Source: Cydia pomonella | Lineage: Eukaryota > Arthropoda > Insecta > Lepidoptera > Tortricidae | Length of the DNA: 64,000 nucleotides | Direction of reading: 5' to 3' | Assembly: GCF_033807575.1 (NCBI RefSeq) | Contig: NC_084706.1 | Location: forward strand, 23,288,725 to 23,352,724 | In this document: positions 1 to 11,519 of the stretch, one piece after another | Layout of the letters: the number at the start of each line of letters is the position of its first letter | How positions within the stretch are numbered: the first letter of the stretch is position 1 | Notes under the pieces: generated by a model | Told to the model about the DNA's origin: nothing | The model's input: the letters and a program-made list of their open reading frames with translations, nothing else | Databases searched by the model: none | Translations under genes and position numbers: made by a program

Positions 1-1591
1 TATCAACAAATTTATATCCAGTAAGGTTGGTTAATTAGTGTACGTACATACCATAAGGCGCGCCAACACTGAAAAATAAGTTCGTTAACTTCAATCTCAA
101 GATCCTCTTCAAGATCTGAAATGTCTGAATTCATGAATATTGATATTGCTTAATTACATCAATATCTTGACGCCTCTGATTAAGATAATTTTGTATTACA
201 TCAATTGTAAATGAATGAAATGACTAAGACATTTGTAGATCCAGTCAGTATATAAAGTAGAGACTATGCGTCAAATAGTATCTACGGTTCACTGATAGCT
301 TATCAAAGAGATACCGTCAACCGGGGTGAATAGGGACGGCTGGGATGAATAGGGACAATATTTGAGATTTACTTTTTTTATTGGAAAAACATAAGCATTT
401 GACCACCAACCACATGGTAAGTGCCGATGACCTGACAATTTCTTAAAATCTACCCACGACATTCTTGGCATTCTTGAGCTATCGAATACTCTTAAACTGG
501 CGAAACAGCTAATGATGCTAAATCTTCCGAACATCACCAAATTTGGTTTCACATGCCTGATCAGTCCGCGCGTCCATCGTCTCGTGTAAATGCGCATCTG
601 TTCGTTCGTTTCGCCTATTACGTGTTCATTAGCACTTGAAAGTGGCTAGGATGGGTGAGTTGATGAGTTTAGTAATGTTTACATTAGGTTTGCAAAGCGC
701 TGGAGACTGGCCCGTCAAAGGGAACTGGAATTTGTTAAAGCTGGTTTAAACTGTGCTAGTTACTGGCGCCAAAGCTATCATGGCACAAGCGTTATACCGA
801 TGTTTATTATTTTATTAACGACTATTTGGAGATAAAAATCCTATAAAACCAAACCTAATAAACCTATTATTAAAACGAACAACGCGGACATTAAATTCTC
901 TAAACAAAATAGCCTTGAGGTCTGCAATTAGTCCAACGTGGTATATATCTTTAAATAAAACGAATCAATAACATTACCCTAAGTTGTAGGTAAGTAGGTA
1001 TTTACATTATGTATGGGGTACCTCAAGGAACTCTTATGAGGACAGGTTTCTTTCAATTGACTTTACAACTTCCACAAATCGGATGACCCACACAAGTAGC
1101 GCACAGACCTCACTTTCATCTTCAGAAATTGTATATGAATTTCTATGTGAGCAATTATAATAAATTCCACTAACAATATTCCCATGGCCGCACTCGCATT
1201 GTTTATTCGGAGCCGGTTTCGCATAATATTCTATGGACACAGTTAGTGATGTCCCTTGCCTCTGCCAACATTCCCACTCTCGGGAATAGAGTTCCTCTAT
1301 ATAACTTTAAACTATACCTCTCAATACTGTCGAATGATAGTCCATATGACAGTTCCTTCAAGTGACTTTTGGTTGGGCTTAATTTAAAAAAGTATTAATG
1401 AAATGTTTTTGCCGTATTTTTATTACTTAAATGTAACAGTTCTGAATGAATTAATATACTAAACTTCAAAAAATAATGTCTACTTACATTTTACGTGACA
1501 GATATTCCATAAAAAATTCCATTCAACGCGAGAGGTATTAACTTTACTCTGACTTGGCGAGCGACAGAGTGTGGCAGCACCAACGTTTTAA
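1..1591. other. Gene-free stretch
   Basis: AT-rich, no recognisable gene. A 102-codon minus-strand frame at 289-597 includes 'ggtgaatagggac' motifs that I associate with a dispersed repeat, not a gene. Positions about 1372-1560 are homologous to 29922-30140, so they belong to a dispersed repeat. Confidence 0.5.
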
Positions 1592-1823
1592 TGACGACCG
1601 GTCTGGCCTCGTGGGTAATGACCCTGCCTATGAAGCCGATGGTCCCGGGTTCAAATCCTGGTAAGGGCATTTATTCGTGTGATGAGCATGGATATTTGTT
1701 CCTGAGTCATGGGTGTTTTCTATGTATTTAAGTATTTATAATTATTTATATATTATATATAACGTTGTCTAAGTACCCTCGACACAAGCCATATTGAGCT
1801 TACTGTGGGACTTAGTCAATTTG
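1592..1823 (+). mobile_element. tRNA-derived SINE, left part (interrupted by LINE)
   Basis: Head resembles a tRNA promoter: A-box-like TGGCCTCGTGGGTAATGA and B box GGTTCAAATCC near 1650, followed by 'ggtaagggcatttattcgtg' and a body ending 'gtgggacttagtcaatttg'. The SINE resumes at 6413 with AATTTG and 'tgtaataatgtcctataata'. It is split by the LINE at 1824-6412; AATTTG is present on both sides as target-site duplication. Confidence 0.75.
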
Positions 1824-2406
1824 AAATAGAAATAGAAATAGAATTTGTTTTATTCATAAACACACAAACAGTAATAGACAGACATAAAAGAGAACATAGT
1901 GAGAGTAAAGTGTCACGAAATGGCCTCATCTCAGCATGTTGCTGGCGACTTCCAGCGCTGATCTTCCGATGAGACCATCGAGTGCGAAATAGTCACGGAA
2001 GGTAACAGAAAAAAGGAAAGAAACATAAAATAAACATGACGAACATACCTACTTAACACTAAATAAAATTGCACGGACGAAACGAACGTCCAGTCTGTAC
2101 CGGTCCGGTCGGATCGTATCGTGGTGCGGCATTAAGCGTGCGCAACTAGCGCCAGGTCAGCGGCAGCTACACGAATTAAATCCAGTGACAGATTTGACAA
2201 ACATAATAATAAGATGAAACTCATAATCTCAATCCGTTTTCGATCATGAAAACCATAAAACAAAGTTGACTAAAATACGTAAACAAAAGAAAAAGTAGCA
2301 TAATCAGCTTAAATAAAATAACTATTATAAGGATGGTGTGTGGGGAATGGTGTCGATTCCATTGCGGAAGGAGCAAAAACATTGTGGTAAGTAATCATAG
2401 TCTTGA

Positions 2407-5265
2407 CTACAGGCAACTTGTTTCCAATCTGCAGGTTTCCTGGTTAAGCTGGTGATTGAGCAAGTACTGTTTAAGCTTTGTCTTAAAACTATGAATACTT
2501 TGCAGGTTTCTCACTGGCGGCGGAACATTGTTCCAACAGCGGGATGCAGAATACTTAAAACTTCCTCGGAAAGCGGCTGAGGCATGACGCGGCGTCAACA
2601 GATGAATTCCACAATCACGGCGCTCGCGGAGCTTAATGCAAGATAGCTTCTTGAAAAGATATGCAGGAGTTTTATAGTTCAGTACGCCAAAGAGCAAACA
2701 AGCTAAGTGAAGTTTACGGCGGTGTTGCATTTTAAGGATCTTATGACTATTCAGATACGGAGTCACGTGAGCTCTCAACGGAATATCAAAACAGAAGCGA
2801 GCACAGGCATTTTGAACACGCTGTATGAGTCGTTTAGTTTTGGCAAGAAGTCTTGGCCCAAACACAACATCAACATAATTCAATTTTGACAGGACGAGTG
2901 ATTCAACTAATTGTATGCGCAGGTTTTCACTTAAATATGGACGGATTTTATATAGCACCTTAAGTTTATAAAAGCAACTCCTAATAGCCTCAGCGGTATG
3001 TTTCTCATATCGCAGTCCACAGTCCATTAGGAGACCTAAGTTACGGGCCTCATACACCCTCTCGACTGGTTCGTTCATCAGCATAACACTCACAGAACTA
3101 CTGACACCGGCCAGTTGCTGATTGCTGCCAAACACGAGATATTTTGTTTTGCTGGGGTTAAGTAGTAGGCAGTTTTCTGTAGCCCATCTAGCAATTCTGG
3201 TGAGATCTTCATTTAGTTTTTCTATGGTACTGTTGATATCGGCTGGCTTACATGATATATACACCTGTATGTCATCTGCGTAAATGTGGTACTTGCAATG
3301 CGTGATGTGAGACGTAATGTCTGCGGAATATAATATAAACAGGAGCGGCCCGATTACGGATCCTTGAGGAACTCCTCTAGTAAGCTCAGCCTTTTTAGAG
3401 AAAAGTGAAGAACCATCACTGAGACGCACTTTTACAATTTGCGAACGGTTACAAAGATAGCTTGCAAACCACATTACAGTTTTGTGGTCAAAACCATAGT
3501 AGCTCAGTTTTGATAATAGCAGGTTAATATTCAGACAATCAAAAGCCCTTGAGAAATCGAGGAGTACTAAAAGTGTGCACATTCCCTTGTCTTGAGCATC
3601 CAGAATGTTATCAGTGACATCAAGTAATGCAGTCATTGTACTACGTCCTTTACGGAAACCTGATTGGACATCTGGCAAAATATTGTTGTTTTCTAAATAG
3701 GTGGTTAACTGTGAGCAGACAACTTTTTCCATTATTTTAGATAGGCAGGGGAGTATGCTTATAGGTCTAAGGTCTTTAAGCATGGATGGGTTTGATACTT
3801 TAGGCAAGGGGTTTACTAATGCTAACTTCCAGATATCTGGAAAGGTGGATGTAAGAATAGAGGTATTTATTAGGCTTGTAATGATGTCAATTGTGTATGG
3901 GAGAGTTAAAATAAGCATTTTTAAATTTATCCCGTCAAAACCCTCGGCATTCAATTTTAAACATTTAATTATTTTGATAATTTGGCTAGAATTGATAGTC
4001 TCTAAGCGGAAAACAGAGTCATTGTACTTGTGGAACTCAAAATAAGTTAGCTGTGATATAGAGACACCTGTAGTTCCCGGCAGCTCTAGAAAATGTTTAT
4101 TCAAGATATCGGGATTATTGAAAAAAGTAGGCAACTCTTTATTCTTTTTAGGCAAGACTGTTGATTTCAAGTTTTTCCATAAAGTTTTAGGTTCTTTTAT
4201 TTTATTATTTATATTTTGTTTGAAATATGCAACTTTTTCGAAATGCAGAGCTTTATTTACAACAGATTTGAGGTCTTTGTAGTATTTCTTTTTAACATCA
4301 CTTCGATTCTTGTGAAAGTCTGCCGCAGCACTGTCATGCCTCATCATGAGTTTGATGGTGTCAGTAATCCAAGGGTAGGATTGTGCTTTAACCAAGGATG
4401 TCTTTATAGGGGCATGTACATTAAATATACTAAGTACTTGTTTATTAAAAGCATCAGTCATATCATTTACATTTCCAAGATTTGATATTGAGTCCCACTT
4501 CACGCACCGCAAGTCCACATCTAAATCTTCGTCGCAGATATTATTAAAAGGCCTGTAGGTAACGTGGTAAGGTTTTAGTTTCTCGCGCTTAATATTAAAA
4601 TTACAAACAACAAGACAATGACCATGCAAGGAACCCACATGTTCCATGGTAGTGCTAGTGACCTGCAAGTCAGAACAGACAACATCGATCAGCGTCTGGC
4701 TGGTGTCAGTGAAATGCGTAGGCTGAGACACTAATTGAGATAATCCAGTACTCGATATAAAGTTATTGAACTGAGTGGTTTTTGTGTCGGTGCTATTCAG
4801 TAAGTTAACATTGAAGTCACCAAGTATAATAAGATTATCGTAGCTACGAATTGCACTAACTGAGTCAGTTAAGGCATCAAAAAATAGTTGCACATCCATC
4901 CAAGGTGGACGGTATGCCGTTCCGATTACCAGCTTCTTTCCGTTGAGAGCAAAAGTAATCCACATCTGCTCAACCAATTCATGCAGCGGGTCAACCGGAT
5001 GAGGCCAGGTCCGAGCATTGAGATTCCGCTTAATATAAAAGCCCACGCCTCCACCGCGCGACCGGTCGCCCTGCGGTCTGGGAATATGCCGAAAACTATA
5101 TCCTGGAAGTGCAGGCGCCCGCCCCTCTTCACCCGCCCTTAACCACGATTCGTTGATCGCCAGTACATCAACATCCTGCCGAGTAGTAGCCGCTATGAAA
5201 TTATCATGATTTGTGCCAAGAGAACCTGCATTGTACAAACCTATCCTGAGTGTTTTATTTACCAT
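2407..5265 (-). CDS. LINE ORF2: endonuclease and reverse transcriptase (952 aa)
   Basis: Copies the element's RNA into a nicked chromosomal target. Residues about 1-220 are an exonuclease-endonuclease-phosphatase (APE-type) domain: GLYNAGSLG, INESWLR, GTAYRPPW, ILGDFNVNL and SLHGHCLV (catalytic Asp/His region). About 470-750 are reverse transcriptase: DLRPISILPCLSKIMEK, SGFRKGRSTMTALLD, LLDFSRAFDCLN, RGVPQGSVIGPLLFILY and the catalytic IYADDIQVY. The C-terminal part (RSFKYSA-type block, here RGSFKYSASRCWNNVP, then SFKTKLKQYLL) is typical of CR1/Kiri-like elements. No stop or frameshift, implying recent insertion. It starts 258 bp after the ORF1 stop. Not a host gene. Confidence 0.93.
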   Translation of the reverse strand: MVNKTLRIGLYNAGSLGTNHDNFIAATTRQDVDVLAINESWLRAGEEGRAPALPGYSFRHIPRPQGDRSRGGGVGFYIKRNLNARTWPHPVDPLHELVEQMWITFALNGKKLVIGTAYRPPWMDVQLFFDALTDSVSAIRSYDNLIILGDFNVNLLNSTDTKTTQFNNFISSTGLSQLVSQPTHFTDTSQTLIDVVCSDLQVTSTTMEHVGSLHGHCLVVCNFNIKREKLKPYHVTYRPFNNICDEDLDVDLRCVKWDSISNLGNVNDMTDAFNKQVLSIFNVHAPIKTSLVKAQSYPWITDTIKLMMRHDSAAADFHKNRSDVKKKYYKDLKSVVNKALHFEKVAYFKQNINNKIKEPKTLWKNLKSTVLPKKNKELPTFFNNPDILNKHFLELPGTTGVSISQLTYFEFHKYNDSVFRLETINSSQIIKIIKCLKLNAEGFDGINLKMLILTLPYTIDIITSLINTSILTSTFPDIWKLALVNPLPKVSNPSMLKDLRPISILPCLSKIMEKVVCSQLTTYLENNNILPDVQSGFRKGRSTMTALLDVTDNILDAQDKGMCTLLVLLDFSRAFDCLNINLLLSKLSYYGFDHKTVMWFASYLCNRSQIVKVRLSDGSSLFSKKAELTRGVPQGSVIGPLLFILYSADITSHITHCKYHIYADDIQVYISCKPADINSTIEKLNEDLTRIARWATENCLLLNPSKTKYLVFGSNQQLAGVSSSVSVMLMNEPVERVYEARNLGLLMDCGLRYEKHTAEAIRSCFYKLKVLYKIRPYLSENLRIQLVESLVLSKLNYVDVVFGPRLLAKTKRLIQRVQNACARFCFDIPLRAHVTPYLNSHKILKMQHRRKLHLACLLFGVLNYKTPAYLFKKLSCIKLRERRDCGIHLLTPRHASAAFRGSFKYSASRCWNNVPPPVRNLQSIHSFKTKLKQYLLNHQLNQETCRLETSCL

Positions 5266-5523
5266 TATAAATTATAATAATTATAATTATATACCTCAAT
5301 CCACCTAACAGATGATGTTACTTTGACAAAACGGATAGTAGACACAGAACCAGTTTGGAATAGATACCATAGCCTGCAGATTATAAACATAAAGATACCA
5401 AATAAAATATACAGACACAAATTAATTATATAGTTACCAACATTAGCTGAATTAAACAAACAGACATTAACGTGCCATAGTGTAATAACAAAAAAAGATA
5501 TGCTACATATGCCCGCCCAGACC

Positions 5524-6412
5524 TCAGACGGAGCTGACTCCAAAAACACGATGCAGGTCTGCGTCAGAGCGAATGGAGAAAGCTGGCTTTCCCTCTCCTT
5601 GACGGGCATAGATTCGGCCTCTCCTTGTCCACGAGAACCTCCACTGCTGTTGCCCACACAGCTCTCGGACTTTGTGGAACAACAGGCGGTTCGTGCGTGT
5701 GAGACGCTCGTTGACGAAAATGCGACGCGGGGGGCCCGGCAGGTTGTCATCAGAGAAGGTGAAATTTCGCCGCACCCGGGCGGCCTGCAGCAATTCGTCC
5801 CGCCCCAGCCTGACGACGATGCGACGCGGCCGGCCTCCGGCCCCACTTTCGGCCCCTTCCTCGGCCCGGGCCACCGCCCCGACTCGCTCGGCGAACACCA
5901 CGTCGCGCTGCTCCAAGGTGACACCCAACTTGGCTGCGAGGACTGTCACCGTGTGGACAACGTTTTCTCCTTTAGCCTCGGGAACGTGGCCAATGTCTAG
6001 GTCGGAGAGCAATACGTCCTGGTCGCGGTCATTCAGCTCCAGCTGAAGGCGCGCCACCGTCTGCTGCAACTGCTCCGCTGCTCCTGTCTGCAATCCGCCG
6101 TCCAGCTCGCTGCTGGCGGGGTCCACGGGCCGCTCCTCTAAGCGCCTGACCTTCGCCTCTAGGACATCTAGGCGGCCAGTGAGACCACTGAGGAGATTGT
6201 TTAAGTGCGCCACCTCTTGGCGCAGGCCCGCAACTTCGTCGCGCACAGATCCGAAGTCCGCGCGAAGCAAACGCAGCTGCTCAGCGACGTCATGGTGTTG
6301 CTCCAGCGGCGCATCGTCCTCGCCGGCTTCACTCGACTTCACCGGCGTATTGTCGGAGTTGTCACGCCGAGGGGTCGTCGCTTTGCACGCGGGGCACGCC
6401 CAAGTACTCGGT
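5524..6412 (-). CDS. LINE ORF1 protein, N-terminally truncated
   Basis: The ORF1 protein of such elements binds RNA and assists target-primed reverse transcription. From the 5' end of the fragment: PHD-like finger end (PSTWACPACK), a charged spacer, a coiled coil with heptads (LRLLRADFGSVRDEVAGLRQ and LNNLLSGLTGRLDVLEAKVR), then an RRM-like region (DLDIGHVPEAKGENVVHTVT) and a basic C-terminal domain (ARVRRNFTFSDDN, RTNRLLFHKVRELC, WRFSWTRRGRIYARQ). The first Met of the open frame is at 6342 but is internal; the true start was lost by 5' truncation. Confidence 0.8.
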
Positions 6413-6475
6413 AATTTGTGTAATAATGTCCTATAATATTTATTATATTATTATTATAATGTTTTATTAAATCAG
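6413..6475 (+). mobile_element. tRNA-derived SINE, right part
   Basis: Begins with the duplicated AATTTG and continues the tail of the SINE interrupted at 1823, ending in an AT-rich (ttatta)-type tail. Confidence 0.65.
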
Positions 6476-8640
6476 GTGTAAAATTTTGGAATTCCATACG
6501 CCATGGCTAACTAACAAACGCATAATATTGATGTATCCTTTTGTAATTTTCACTGGTATTTTATTAATAATAATGAGCTTTAAAGCGTTAAAAATGTTTG
6601 TTAGAATTAACTTGGAATTTGTTTTAAGCTTTGATCTTAGCTTAATTTTATTCCAATGTATGCTTTCAATATTATAAATTGTATATGTATGCGAAAATAA
6701 CTAATAGAAATAAAGAAATACGTATTCCATTAAATTAAATATTACCGCGTTGAAGTTAACATTCCCAATATTGCCGGGCACGTCACATCACTAACCAGTA
6801 TGCATTATTCTCGTCGCGACCCTAAAGGAAATCCCTAGAAAAATACTTGCATAAATAATATTCCCTTTTTTCTTGTTAGGTTAGTAACCCTTGCTTTATT
6901 TCGTCCTTCAATTTCATTTGGTTTATTTTAGAAACCTAAAAGGTTCTGCAATTATTTATGTATAAGAAGCGACATACTCGTAATAGGTAAATAATTCACT
7001 AGGGATTACTATTTAAAATTCCTGAGAATATTAGCAAATATTAAGGATACAACTTGTTCATAGCAAGTATGTAGTTTTGCGAAGTGTTCCTTGTCACTTA
7101 TCACAGTATCATCTCAATCATATCTGTCAATAAGAATATCTAGAATTCTAAAACAGACCACAGTGACAACATCGAAGTAATTGTCATTTGTATGATGAAC
7201 CGCACATTATATGTACGGTCACGTCTGAAAATATCGGTACGGACAAAGTGCCAAAAATATGTATACACTACCGTAATATATGGGCCATAAAGTCGTGTAT
7301 ATATATTTCTGGCACTTCAATTGTGTCGATATTTTCACACGTGACTGTATGACATTTTAGTCTCAAAATATGATCACGAATATGTCGTTAGAGTCCTTCT
7401 GGGTCAATAGTCACAATTATCTCCAACTTGTAAAAGTATTTGCACATCTGCGCATATGGTCTTTAACCCTATTTATGATACGATGCGGTCGTACTTTCGC
7501 AATACCGTTTGTTTTTTAAACTTTTAAGAACCCACATAAGGTATTTAATGCTCACACACATTATCGAGTTAAAAAGTCAATTAGTCAATTGAAAACCTGG
7601 CCCCATATGTGTTCCCTGGGGTACCCCTAGTAATTGCCTAAGTAATTAAACATTTTATCGAAGGTCCCGGCCCTTGTTCTACATTCTCAGGGCTATATTG
7701 TTGGTTGGATTCATACATTTTTAGACTAAGACACCATCACAATTAGCCATTTGGAGCCCTTAGGACTATTTGGATCTTTAGGAAGCTTTAGATACCATCT
7801 CTAGCACCGGAAAAATACAATTCATGGGAAGTTTTGAAATCAGAATGACAGATTAAAAAAAAAAGTAAATGCCACTCATCGTTAATGTCAAAAGTTAAGA
7901 CAGGTATGCTACGTTCAGTTTGGCCTAGCAGTACGGGATCTGGTACCTACCCTCAGTATCACCATGTACGAGTAACCCTGTAATATTGTCATAGACACTC
8001 AAATGAGTACACATTTACCTCATCATGAAGCAATAACCTGATTTTCTTGGAAACAATGTCAAACGTTTTAATACACATTATTAAGCAACGTTATGACAAC
8101 GTTAACAAAATCCAAATTTGCAGCATTCATAACATAAGAACCTAAATTTTGCATATTTCACTTCATCGGAATGTTTTAATTTAAAGCATAATTTCGGAAC
8201 AACCGTAATGTGATATTAACAAGGCGGAATATATCGTGACATTTTACGTATTCCCGCTTCTAATTTCCTGTTTCACTCAAGCACGAGTAATTGCTTAAGA
8301 AATTTGGCGAAATTGCTTTTATACTCGCATACGCGATTATCACACTGATACGGATCCGTATGCTGCTCCGGTGTGTAAGTGAGACAGCGCTATGACGGAT
8401 ATAGCGCCTCGGCCGCACACAGGAGCGGTTTGCGAACCCGCGTACAATCTGAAGACAGCCTTATACTCGTAGACTTTAGAAATACATGCTCACATAACTA
8501 TATTGTTCGTTGATTGGTTACATTCATTGGATGTGAAATTCCACCTCGGCGACTGTTTTGAGCCGAAAACAGGCTGAGAAATTGTTCCGAAAATAGGCTT
8601 AGAATTTTCGTTAGGATTGCTGGAGTTGAGTAAAGGTATG
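6476..8640. other. Gene-free stretch
   Basis: AT-rich. Apart from a foldback element at 7214-7349, I recognise nothing; small open frames lack any family feature. Confidence 0.5.
7214..7349. mobile_element. MITE-like foldback element
   Basis: Terminal inverted repeats: left acggtcacgt..gaaaatatcg, right cgatattttcacacgtgactgt, about 135 bp apart end to end. Inner arms also pair (caaagtgccaaaaatat / atatttctggcacttc). No coding capacity. Confidence 0.65.
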
Positions 8641-8644
8641 TCCT

Positions 8645-8935
8645 CACTTTGAGCTCTTACTTCGTCCTTGTTTCCCCGGATTTGGGTATGGGTTTGATGA
8701 AAAAAGATTTTTTAAGTTTCAGTACTAAGTATGGGGAGCCCCCAAAATTTATTGCTTTTTTCTATTTTTGTGTACAAATCCTAATGCGGTTCATAGAATA
8801 CATCTACTTACCAAGTTTGAACAGTATAGCTCTTATAGTTTCGGAAAAAAGTGGCGGTGACATAATCGGACTACAGACGGACATGACAAATCTATAAGGG
8901 TTCCGTTTTTTGCCATTTGGCTACGGAACCCTAAA
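8645..8935 (+). mobile_element. Dispersed 'tacggaaccct' repeat
   Basis: Contains 'gggagcccccaaaatttatt', 'cagacggacatgacaaatct' and ends 'ggctacggaaccctaaaaa', the hallmark end of a very common non-autonomous repeat class; related elements occur at 22798-23040 and 37790-38503. No gene. Confidence 0.6.
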
Positions 8936-8939
8936 AATG

Positions 8940-9296
8940 AAACCAAATACCTCAACTTCGTAAATAAACTGAAATCTTATCTAGTCACAGAATGCCCATA
9001 TACCCTACAGGAATTCATGGATAGTTAGTCTGTAAGTGCAAAAAGACTGAGCTAAATGATAGTTGTATTTCAAATTTAATGTGTATTAAAATTTAATGTG
9101 TATTATTATAGTAGTTTGAAATTTTATGCTTGTGTTTAATCTAGTTTAAAATAAGTTTATACTGTACATAGTTTTAAAAATGTTGCTACGCCCTACTAGG
9201 GTCCATGTTTGTACTGACTACTTAATTATAAGAACATCTTGTAATACCATGGTTGCAACGAATAAATGAAATATGAAATATGAATAAAGGTGATAT
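8940..9296 (+). mobile_element. LINE 3' end fragment
   Basis: The part 9180-9296 reads 'tgttgctacgccctactagg', 'cttgtaataccatggttgc' and ends with an (ATGAAAT)-type tail. A second, related 3' end lies at 26060-26178 ('ctgttgctatgccctaacgg', tail of tatgaa repeats). Upstream 'actgaaatcttatctagtcacag' probably belongs to the end of ORF2 but is too decayed to translate confidently. Confidence 0.6.
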
Positions 9297-9687
9297 AAAA
9301 ACAGGACGAACATATGTGGTAGAATGAGTAGAATGTATGTAGACTGTCGCAGCCCATGCCACAACTATACACCATTAAAGGCATGACAATAGCTACAAAG
9401 CATACTTCAACTAAAGTCAGTAAGTTTAAGTAGTAGGTATTAGATATTTTGGCACGTTTCTTCTTGTAAATTAATCAATGCTCGAGAATGTACAAGACTA
9501 TTTTTATATTTTGAGCGTGTACAATGTTAGTGGCTGGGACCTCAATATAATGACTTCTTTGTGGTGTTAGACGTGACAAAAATAGTACAAGATATCAATA
9601 ATACACGTTTTCACTTACCGGCGAGTTGCTGAGATGGTTGAAATTCTCGAAATGGGTTTTTTTTCCGCACCAATTGTAAGTTTCTGT

Positions 9688-9783
9688 TTGGCCCAGTGGT
9701 TGACTGGTAGAGAATGCCTTAAGGCATTAAGTCCGCCATTTGTACTTTTTTGTATTGTGCAATAAAGGTTTAATAAATAAATA
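9688..9783 (+). mobile_element. Retroposed 3' fragment with (AAAT)n tail
   Basis: 'ggcccagtggttgactggta' then 'gaatgccttaaggcattaag' and 'tgcaataaaggtttaataaa' followed by AAAT repeats. Nearly the same sequence lies at 25155-25264, so this is a repeated retroposon end. Confidence 0.7.
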
Positions 9784-10540
9784 AATCGTCTGTCTAAGAT
9801 AACTTTCCACTGAATTTGACAGAACAAAGTAGGTATAAAAGATTCAATTAAACGTCATATTTTCATTGAATTTTGACATTAATGATGACATTCCACACTT
9901 TTTCTTGGAAAATGCCAAATTGATCCGACTGTAGAAAATAATATTTAGAGTATTTTTAGGAATTAGATATGTATATTTAATAAATAAAGGGGATATTAAC
10001 CTTCGGGCGCGCAGGTTTTTTTTTTCTTTTTAGCGATACATAACATCCGAGTTAAAAACCAATACTTTCCTGTTCGAATTGTCTAAAAAGCCCGAGGAAG
10101 ATATTTTCCTCAAGAGAGCCGTAATTGTGGAAGGTATACATCGGTCCTTCCATTCACTTGCCGAATGCATGCGAGCTCACGCGAACCAGCGTAAATGAAT
10201 GAATGAATCAATTCATGTTTCATGACGCAAACATAATAGAAAGCAGTAGGTACTTTTGAGAATTCAAAAGAATAGGTACCAATGACGCTGATTTTGTAAG
10301 TACCTATATAAAACTTTTACTCGCTCTAATTTCTGTGTATTACAATTTTTAGCAACGAAAGCTACTCGTAGTATCAGCAATAGATATATATTATTTGAAT
10401 GATAATGTCAAATTTCATGATATTTCGGAATATCGTTTCAAAATGAGACAAGCTAAAAATTATTTTTCACCGAATTTTGGGCCAACCTTTATTATAACGA
10501 TGTCTCCACACCGAAACAGCGAGCGGGTCCGCATCTAATG
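9784..10540. other. Gene-free stretch
   Basis: AT-rich. 9800-9905 is loosely similar to 24282-24420 ('gacagaacaaa', 'aaacgtcatatttt', 'gacattccacacttt'), indicating another dispersed repeat. Nothing else seen. Confidence 0.45.
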
Positions 10541-10548
10541 TGGAACCT

Positions 10549-10657
10549 TCATAAGTCACCTTACACTCAGTTTTGCCAGATGGTCACAAAAGTCACATTA
10601 TTCGTGACTTTTGGCGCTCATCTGTGATATTTGTGACATTGTGCGTGACTTATGATG
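10549..10657. mobile_element. MITE-like inverted repeat
   Basis: Left end cataagtcac and right end gtgacttatg are inverted; the interior carries a second inverted pair (aaaagtcac / gtgactttt). Confidence 0.55.
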
Positions 10658-10747
10658 ATTTGGCCGCACTTGGCCGGTTTTTGTTTTAAACGAAACTTAT
10701 ATCTCAAAAGCCCTGGCAACACTGGTTACTCTGGCGTCCGAAATCGC

Positions 10748-10969
10748 CGTAATAACGATATGGCCCCCGGGGGCAATTGAGCACGTAAGTGACCACAGGG
10801 TACACAGATGAAACTTAGTGAAGACCTCCGTGGGTCTCGTGACACTGGCGCCCGTAATGTCGACTCACCAGCGCTCTCGCAGCGTCGGGACCGACGGTGC
10901 CAAGTAATAACGATTGGCCGCGGGGGGCCATCGAGCACGTAAGTGACCCTGTGCCACACAGATGTAACT
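10748..10969 (+). repeat. Two direct copies of a 65-bp GC-rich segment
   Basis: 10748-10812 ('taataacgatatggcccc', 'gagcacgtaagtgacc', 'cacagatgaaact') recurs at about 10903-10969 ('taataacgattggccgc', 'gagcacgtaagtgacc', 'cacagatgtaact') with substitutions, spacing 155 bp. Function unknown. Confidence 0.7.
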
Positions 10970-11087
10970 TCGTTTTATTCGGCACTGCTGGAAATAACAT
11001 GTTTAAAACAAGAACTGGTTAAGAAAAATGTGGAGAACCCTTCCCAAAGACAAGAAAAGGCCAAGGCTAAAGGTGAAAATACATTTA

Positions 11088-11340
11088 GATGTCAAAGTCA
11101 AAATATTCTTTATTCAAATAGGCCTAGCAACAAGCACTTTTAAATCGTCAAATTCTACAGATATCATCTTAATCTAAATATTAGAGCAATTTATTGATGC
11201 AGTTATTATTGTTCTAAAAAAAAACATTGAATTATTATAGATATAGTAAACTTAATAATAAGAATTTCACAAAAGGATCGTCAAACATCAAAATTGTATA
11301 AAAATACTAGTCTAGAAACTTTCTAGAATAAAATCTAAAT
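11088..11340 (-). mobile_element. LINE 3' end fragment, minus strand
   Basis: 'aaagtcaaaatattctttat' followed by 'tcaaataggcctagcaacaa' and 'gcacttttaaatcgtcaaat' is the inverted 3' end of a common LINE, with its short-repeat tail on the left. Related left ends appear at 29815 and 39614-39730. Confidence 0.55.
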
Positions 11341-11376
11341 GTCAAAAAATACGGTATATATATACATGTATCGATG

Positions 11377-11511
11377 TAAAATGATATCTAAATAATATCA
11401 TCTTGTTATCATTCGCGCATGCATTTTCCTCGTACTTGTTCGTACTTGTATTGGCGCGAGCGAGACGCACGGACGAATGATAACAAAATGACATCATTTT
11501 GATATCAAAAT
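11377..11511. mobile_element. MITE-like foldback element
   Basis: aaaatgatatc..atatcatcttgttatcattcg on the left pairs with cgaatgataacaaaatgac..gatatcaaaatg on the right. Confidence 0.6.
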
Positions 11512-11519
11512 GTAATTTT

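Larger units (their letters stand above)
1824..6412 (-). mobile_element. CR1-like (Jockey-group) non-LTR retrotransposon, 5' truncated, inserted in a SINE
   Basis: Minus-strand element with ORF1 and ORF2. Its 3' end is the hexamer tail read as (TATTTC)n on the minus strand (1824-1843), the microsatellite-type tail of CR1/L2-group LINEs. It is flanked by AATTTG at 1818-1823 and 6413-6418. The 5' end is cut inside ORF1, right before the last cysteines of a PHD-like finger (TWACPACK), so this copy was dead on arrival as an autonomous element although ORF2 is intact. Confidence 0.88.

Noticed and set aside
289..597. 102-aa minus-strand frame
   Set aside because: Contains motifs that I associate with a dispersed repeat; no domain recognised.
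5265..5924. 219-aa minus-strand frame between LINE ORF1 and ORF2
   Set aside because: It overlaps ORF1 in another frame; its second half is AT-rich spacer. No family features.
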